Positions 50,471 to 53,550 of a stretch of 53,550 nt of DNA are shown piece by piece. Numbering within the stretch: position 1 is the stretch's first letter; every line of letters starts with the position of its first letter. The stretch comes from Campylobacterales bacterium (GTDB lineage: Bacteria; Campylobacterota; Campylobacteria; Campylobacterales; JALSKU01), in contig JAMOOV010000056.1 in the NCBI GenBank assembly GCA_027065125.1, forward strand, positions 1 through 53,550. Direction: 5' to 3'. Made by a program: the position numbers and the translations under genes. Under the pieces are notes generated by a model. The model searched no databases. It saw nothing but the letters and a program-made list of their open reading frames with translations, and was not told the DNA's origin.

Positions 50471-50774
50471 AAATATTGATTTTAGTAAAATGGGCGAAAT
50501 GTTACAAAAAGCTCAAGAAGAAGCTAAAAAAATGGAAGAGAACAGTAAAAACAAAGAGTTTACGACCAAAAGTGGAGGAGGGCTTATAAAAGTTACCGCT
50601 AACGGAGCCGGAGAGATCATAGACATAGATATAGATGACTCTTTGTTTGAAGATAAGGAGTCTATGCAGATACTTTTAATAAGTGCAGTAAATGATGTTA
50701 TCAAAATGGTAGAAGATGATAAAAAACTTGCGGCATCTCAGATGCTTGGTTCTCTTGGCGGTTTTAGTCAATAG
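50463..50774 (+). CDS. YbaB/EbfC family nucleoid-associated protein
   Basis: [14 protein letters not shown]...[44 protein letters not shown]. Confidence 0.92.
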   Translation: MFENIDFSKMGEMLQKAQEEAKKMEENSKNKEFTTKSGGGLIKVTANGAGEIIDIDIDDSLFEDKESMQILLISAVNDVIKMVEDDKKLAASQMLGSLGGFSQ

Positions 50775-50783
50775 GAAAATAGT

Positions 50784-51797
50784 ATGATAAAAAAGATAGT
50801 TTCTGTTTTGTTTGTTTCTGTTTTGCTTTTTGCAGAAGTGAAGCCTATAAAAAAAGATTTTCAAGCCTGTTTTAAAAATAGTAAAAAATCTTTTGTAAAA
50901 CTATCAAAAAAAATTTTTATATCGGTTGGAAAAGGTATGGGTATAACTTTTTCAAGATACTATATAAAAAATTATATAAAAAGAGATCCGTTTCTTGGGT
51001 TATATCTTGTGAAAATTAACAAATCTATCCTCCCTGTTCATTTTGTTTCATTTGACAAATTGGACAATTCAAAAGTTGTAGCTGTTATTGATAAAAAAAG
51101 TTATTCGTTAAATCATATAGTATCTTTCGGAAATGGCTTAAATCATTTTGCAAAGTTAAGCAAAAAAGTTAAGCCCAACTCTTTGATAGAGAGTGTTTGT
51201 TGTAGAAATTTTGGTTTGAGTATCGGAGATAAAAACTTTATAGATAGCGATTTTATACTAAGATTTATCAAAAATAAGAGAGTTGTTTATGCTGATAGTG
51301 GACTTAGGTTTGAGCAAAAAGGAAAAAAGATATATATAAAAGAGATAAATCCTTTTTTCCATATATACGGTATAAACATAGGAGATAGAGTAGTAAGTAT
51401 CGACGGAAAAAGTTTTAACGATGTGAGTTTGCTTAGTAAATATATCCTATTTTCTGATATAAGTAAGACTATTGATATAAAATTGATAAGAAAAAAAAGA
51501 GTTTTTCACAAAAAAATAAAACTTAAAAAAAGAGTTTCCGGAGGAGTTCTTGGAGAAAGTTTTTTAGAGTATATAGGGCTTTATTTAAAATATAACCTTA
51601 AAGTATCTTATGTTGCAAAAGGCTCTTTGGCATATAAATTGGGCATACAAAAAGGGGATAGGTTGATGAAAATTAATGATGATTGCATAGATTCGCTTTT
51701 TCAAACAAAGAAAGTTTTGTCAAAATTAAAAGAGAATGAAGTGTATCTGCTGTTAAGCAGAAATGATTTTCAATTTTTTGTACATTTTAGGAGATAA
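50784..51797 (+). CDS. Exported PDZ-domain protein
   Basis: Signal peptide MIKKIVSVLFVSVLLFAEVKP; two PDZ-like segments (INPFFHIYGINIGDRVVSIDGKSFND; VAKGSLAYKLGIQKGDRLMKINDDCID). Confidence 0.75.
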   Translation: MIKKIVSVLFVSVLLFAEVKPIKKDFQACFKNSKKSFVKLSKKIFISVGKGMGITFSRYYIKNYIKRDPFLGLYLVKINKSILPVHFVSFDKLDNSKVVAVIDKKSYSLNHIVSFGNGLNHFAKLSKKVKPNSLIESVCCRNFGLSIGDKNFIDSDFILRFIKNKRVVYADSGLRFEQKGKKIYIKEINPFFHIYGINIGDRVVSIDGKSFNDVSLLSKYILFSDISKTIDIKLIRKKRVFHKKIKLKKRVSGGVLGESFLEYIGLYLKYNLKVSYVAKGSLAYKLGIQKGDRLMKINDDCIDSLFQTKKVLSKLKENEVYLLLSRNDFQFFVHFRR

Positions 51798-51798
51798 A

Positions 51799-52650
51799 TT
51801 GAGTAATTTTATGCAAGAATTTGAATCTTTTTTAAGAGATAATTTGCCTTCGGTTGATAGTTTTCACCCATTTTATAACGATGCTTTAAAAAAGATGGTT
51901 TTAGCCGGAGGAAAGAGGTTTAGACCTCTTTTGTTGCTTAGTGTCGTGGATGCTTATGAGCCTTTACTTGTTAAAAATGCATACTTTGCAGCACTTGGAG
52001 TTGAACTTTTACATACCTACTCTTTGATACATGACGATTTGCCGGCTATGGATAATGCAGACCTTAGAAGAGGTGAGCCAACCTTGCATAAAAGTTATGA
52101 TGAGGTTATGGCTATTTTGGCAGGAGATGCTTTGAATTCTCATGCCTTTTATATGATAGCTAAAGCTCCTTTGAGTGATGAAGTGAAGATAGCATTGATA
52201 AAAGAGTTATCTTACTATGGTGGAGTAGGGGGGATGGTGCTTGGCCAGGCGATTGATTGCTACTTTGAAAATCAAAAATTAAACTTGGAAGAGTTAAAGT
52301 TTTTGCATATTCACAAAACTGCAAAATTGATAGCAACAAGTTTAAAGATGGGGGCAATTATCGCATCTTTGGAAACAAGTAAGCAAAATAAACTTTTTGA
52401 CTTTGGAGAAAAGTTAGGGCTTCTTTTTCAGATACAAGATGATATTATCGATGTCACAGAGGACTCTTTGCAAGCCGGTAAAACCACCAATAACGATACC
52501 GATAAAAACTCTTTTGTAAACTTGATGGGCTTGGAAGATGCTTTAAAAGAGAGGGATAGGTTAGCAGGTGAGCTGGAGGAGAAGGCTCAATATTTTGATG
52601 ATAAGCTCTCCGGAGTTTTGATAGAGATTATAAAAAAATATTTTAAATAG
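51799..52650 (+). CDS. ispA: Polyprenyl (farnesyl/geranylgeranyl) diphosphate synthase
   Basis: GGKRFRPLLLLSVV...YSLIHDDLPAMDNADLRRGEPTLHKSYDEVMAILAGDALNSHAF...IQDDIIDVTED; TTG start after AGGAG. Confidence 0.9.
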   Translation: MSNFMQEFESFLRDNLPSVDSFHPFYNDALKKMVLAGGKRFRPLLLLSVVDAYEPLLVKNAYFAALGVELLHTYSLIHDDLPAMDNADLRRGEPTLHKSYDEVMAILAGDALNSHAFYMIAKAPLSDEVKIALIKELSYYGGVGGMVLGQAIDCYFENQKLNLEELKFLHIHKTAKLIATSLKMGAIIASLETSKQNKLFDFGEKLGLLFQIQDDIIDVTEDSLQAGKTTNNDTDKNSFVNLMGLEDALKERDRLAGELEEKAQYFDDKLSGVLIEIIKKYFK

Positions 52651-52658
52651 GATGGAAA

Positions 52659-53550
52659 ATGGAAGATAAAAAAGTCTTAAAAAAGATGGCAGATACCATT
52701 AGATTTTTAAGTTTGGATATGATACAACAGGCAAATAGCGGACACCCCGGAGTTTGCTTGGGTATGGCTGATGTGCTAACGGTTTTGAGCCAAAGGTTAA
52801 AGCATAACCCTAAAAACCCAAAATGGATAAATAGAGATAGGCTTGTCTTTAGCGGCGGACATGCAAGTGCTATGATTTACTCTTTTTTGCATTTAAGCGG
52901 TTATGATATTTCATTGGAGGATTTGAAAAACTTTAGACAATTTGGAAGCAAAACTCCAGGACATCCGGAGTATGGCGAAGTTCCGGGTATCGAGATAACA
53001 ACCGGACCTTTGGGGCAGGGTGTAGCAAATGCAGTCGGATTTGCAATGGCTTCAAAATATGCAAAAAAATTGCTAAATAGCGAAACGGCAAAGATAATAG
53101 ACCACAAAGTTTACTGTTTGTGCGGAGATGGAGACCTTGAGGAGGGTATAAGCTATGAGGCTTGTTCTTTGGCAGGTAAAAATGAGCTTGACAATCTTGT
53201 TTTGATATATGACTCCAACAAGATAACTATCGAAGGAGATACCAAGATAGCTTGGAATGAAGATGTAAGAGGTAGATTTGAGACTCAAAAATGGAGAGTT
53301 TTAGAGATAGACGGTAATGATTATGATGAGATAGAAAAAGCTTTAGATGATGCCAAGAGTAGCAATAGGCCTGTTTTGATCATAGCCAATACCATTATAG
53401 CCAAAGGTTCTTGCTTCTTTGAGGGGAAAGCAAGTTCTCATGGATCTCCTCTTGGAGAAGAGGATATAAAATGCTCTAAAAAAAGAGCAGGTTTTGACGA
53501 GGATAAAAAATTCTTTATCCCTGAAGATGTGCTTGTTAGATTTAGATGTG
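52659..53550 (+). CDS. tkt: Transketolase (3' partial)
   Basis: Open frame to window end: MEDKKVLKKMADTIRFLSLDMIQQANSGHPGVCLGMADVLTVLSQRLKHNPKNPKWINRDRLVFSGGHASAMIYSFLHLSGYD...TTGPLGQGVANAVGFAMA...CGDGDLEEGISYEA. Absent from the supplied ORF track because it runs off the edge. Confidence 0.96.
   Translation, partial: MEDKKVLKKMADTIRFLSLDMIQQANSGHPGVCLGMADVLTVLSQRLKHNPKNPKWINRDRLVFSGGHASAMIYSFLHLSGYDISLEDLKNFRQFGSKTPGHPEYGEVPGIEITTGPLGQGVANAVGFAMASKYAKKLLNSETAKIIDHKVYCLCGDGDLEEGISYEACSLAGKNELDNLVLIYDSNKITIEGDTKIAWNEDVRGRFETQKWRVLEIDGNDYDEIEKALDDAKSSNRPVLIIANTIIAKGSCFFEGKASSHGSPLGEEDIKCSKKRAGFDEDKKFFIPEDVLVRFRC

Overview
AT-rich chromosomal window, most likely from a Campylobacterota (epsilonproteobacterial) genome. 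This is inferred from gene content: futalosine-type mqnA, a Campylobacterota-like hook locus, and a pyrE/frr/secG neighbourhood. It is mostly ordinary core genome with several accessory patches. Main blocks: (1) a partial DUF4214 plus beta-propeller protein; (2) a degraded patch with GGGTCAG-type REP-like motifs and an IS256-family transposase relic; (3) a complete-looking minus-strand type II secretion (T2SS) operon in non-canonical order G-H-F-K-L-M-N-C-D-E-I-J, directly downstream of typA/bipA; (4) a hook operon fliK-flgD-flgE-flgE2 with two GG-N10-GC sigma54-like promoters; (5) gdhA, malic enzyme, gltX, a SurA-like PPIase, accC/accB, dcd, the moeA/moaE/moaD/mqnA cluster and an AspT-like transporter; (6) a UDP-sugar epimerase, a WbaP-type sugar transferase and a broken GT2 glycosyltransferase; (7) pyrE-frr-secG with a polysaccharide deacetylase gene wedged between frr and secG; (8) a two-component module: a degenerate Hpt-like protein, a NIT-domain hybrid kinase with two intact and two degenerate receivers, and a CheY-like protein; (9) a MotA/TolQ/ExbB-like pseudogene; (10) panD, ybaB, a PDZ protein, a polyprenyl synthase and partial tkt. 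I found no CRISPR array, rRNA, or supportable tRNA. No clearly unprecedented system is proven. The best follow-ups are the reordered T2SS/typA operon, the pseudo-receiver phosphorelay, and the deacetylase gene whose signal-peptide region coincides with a terminator-like hairpin after secG.
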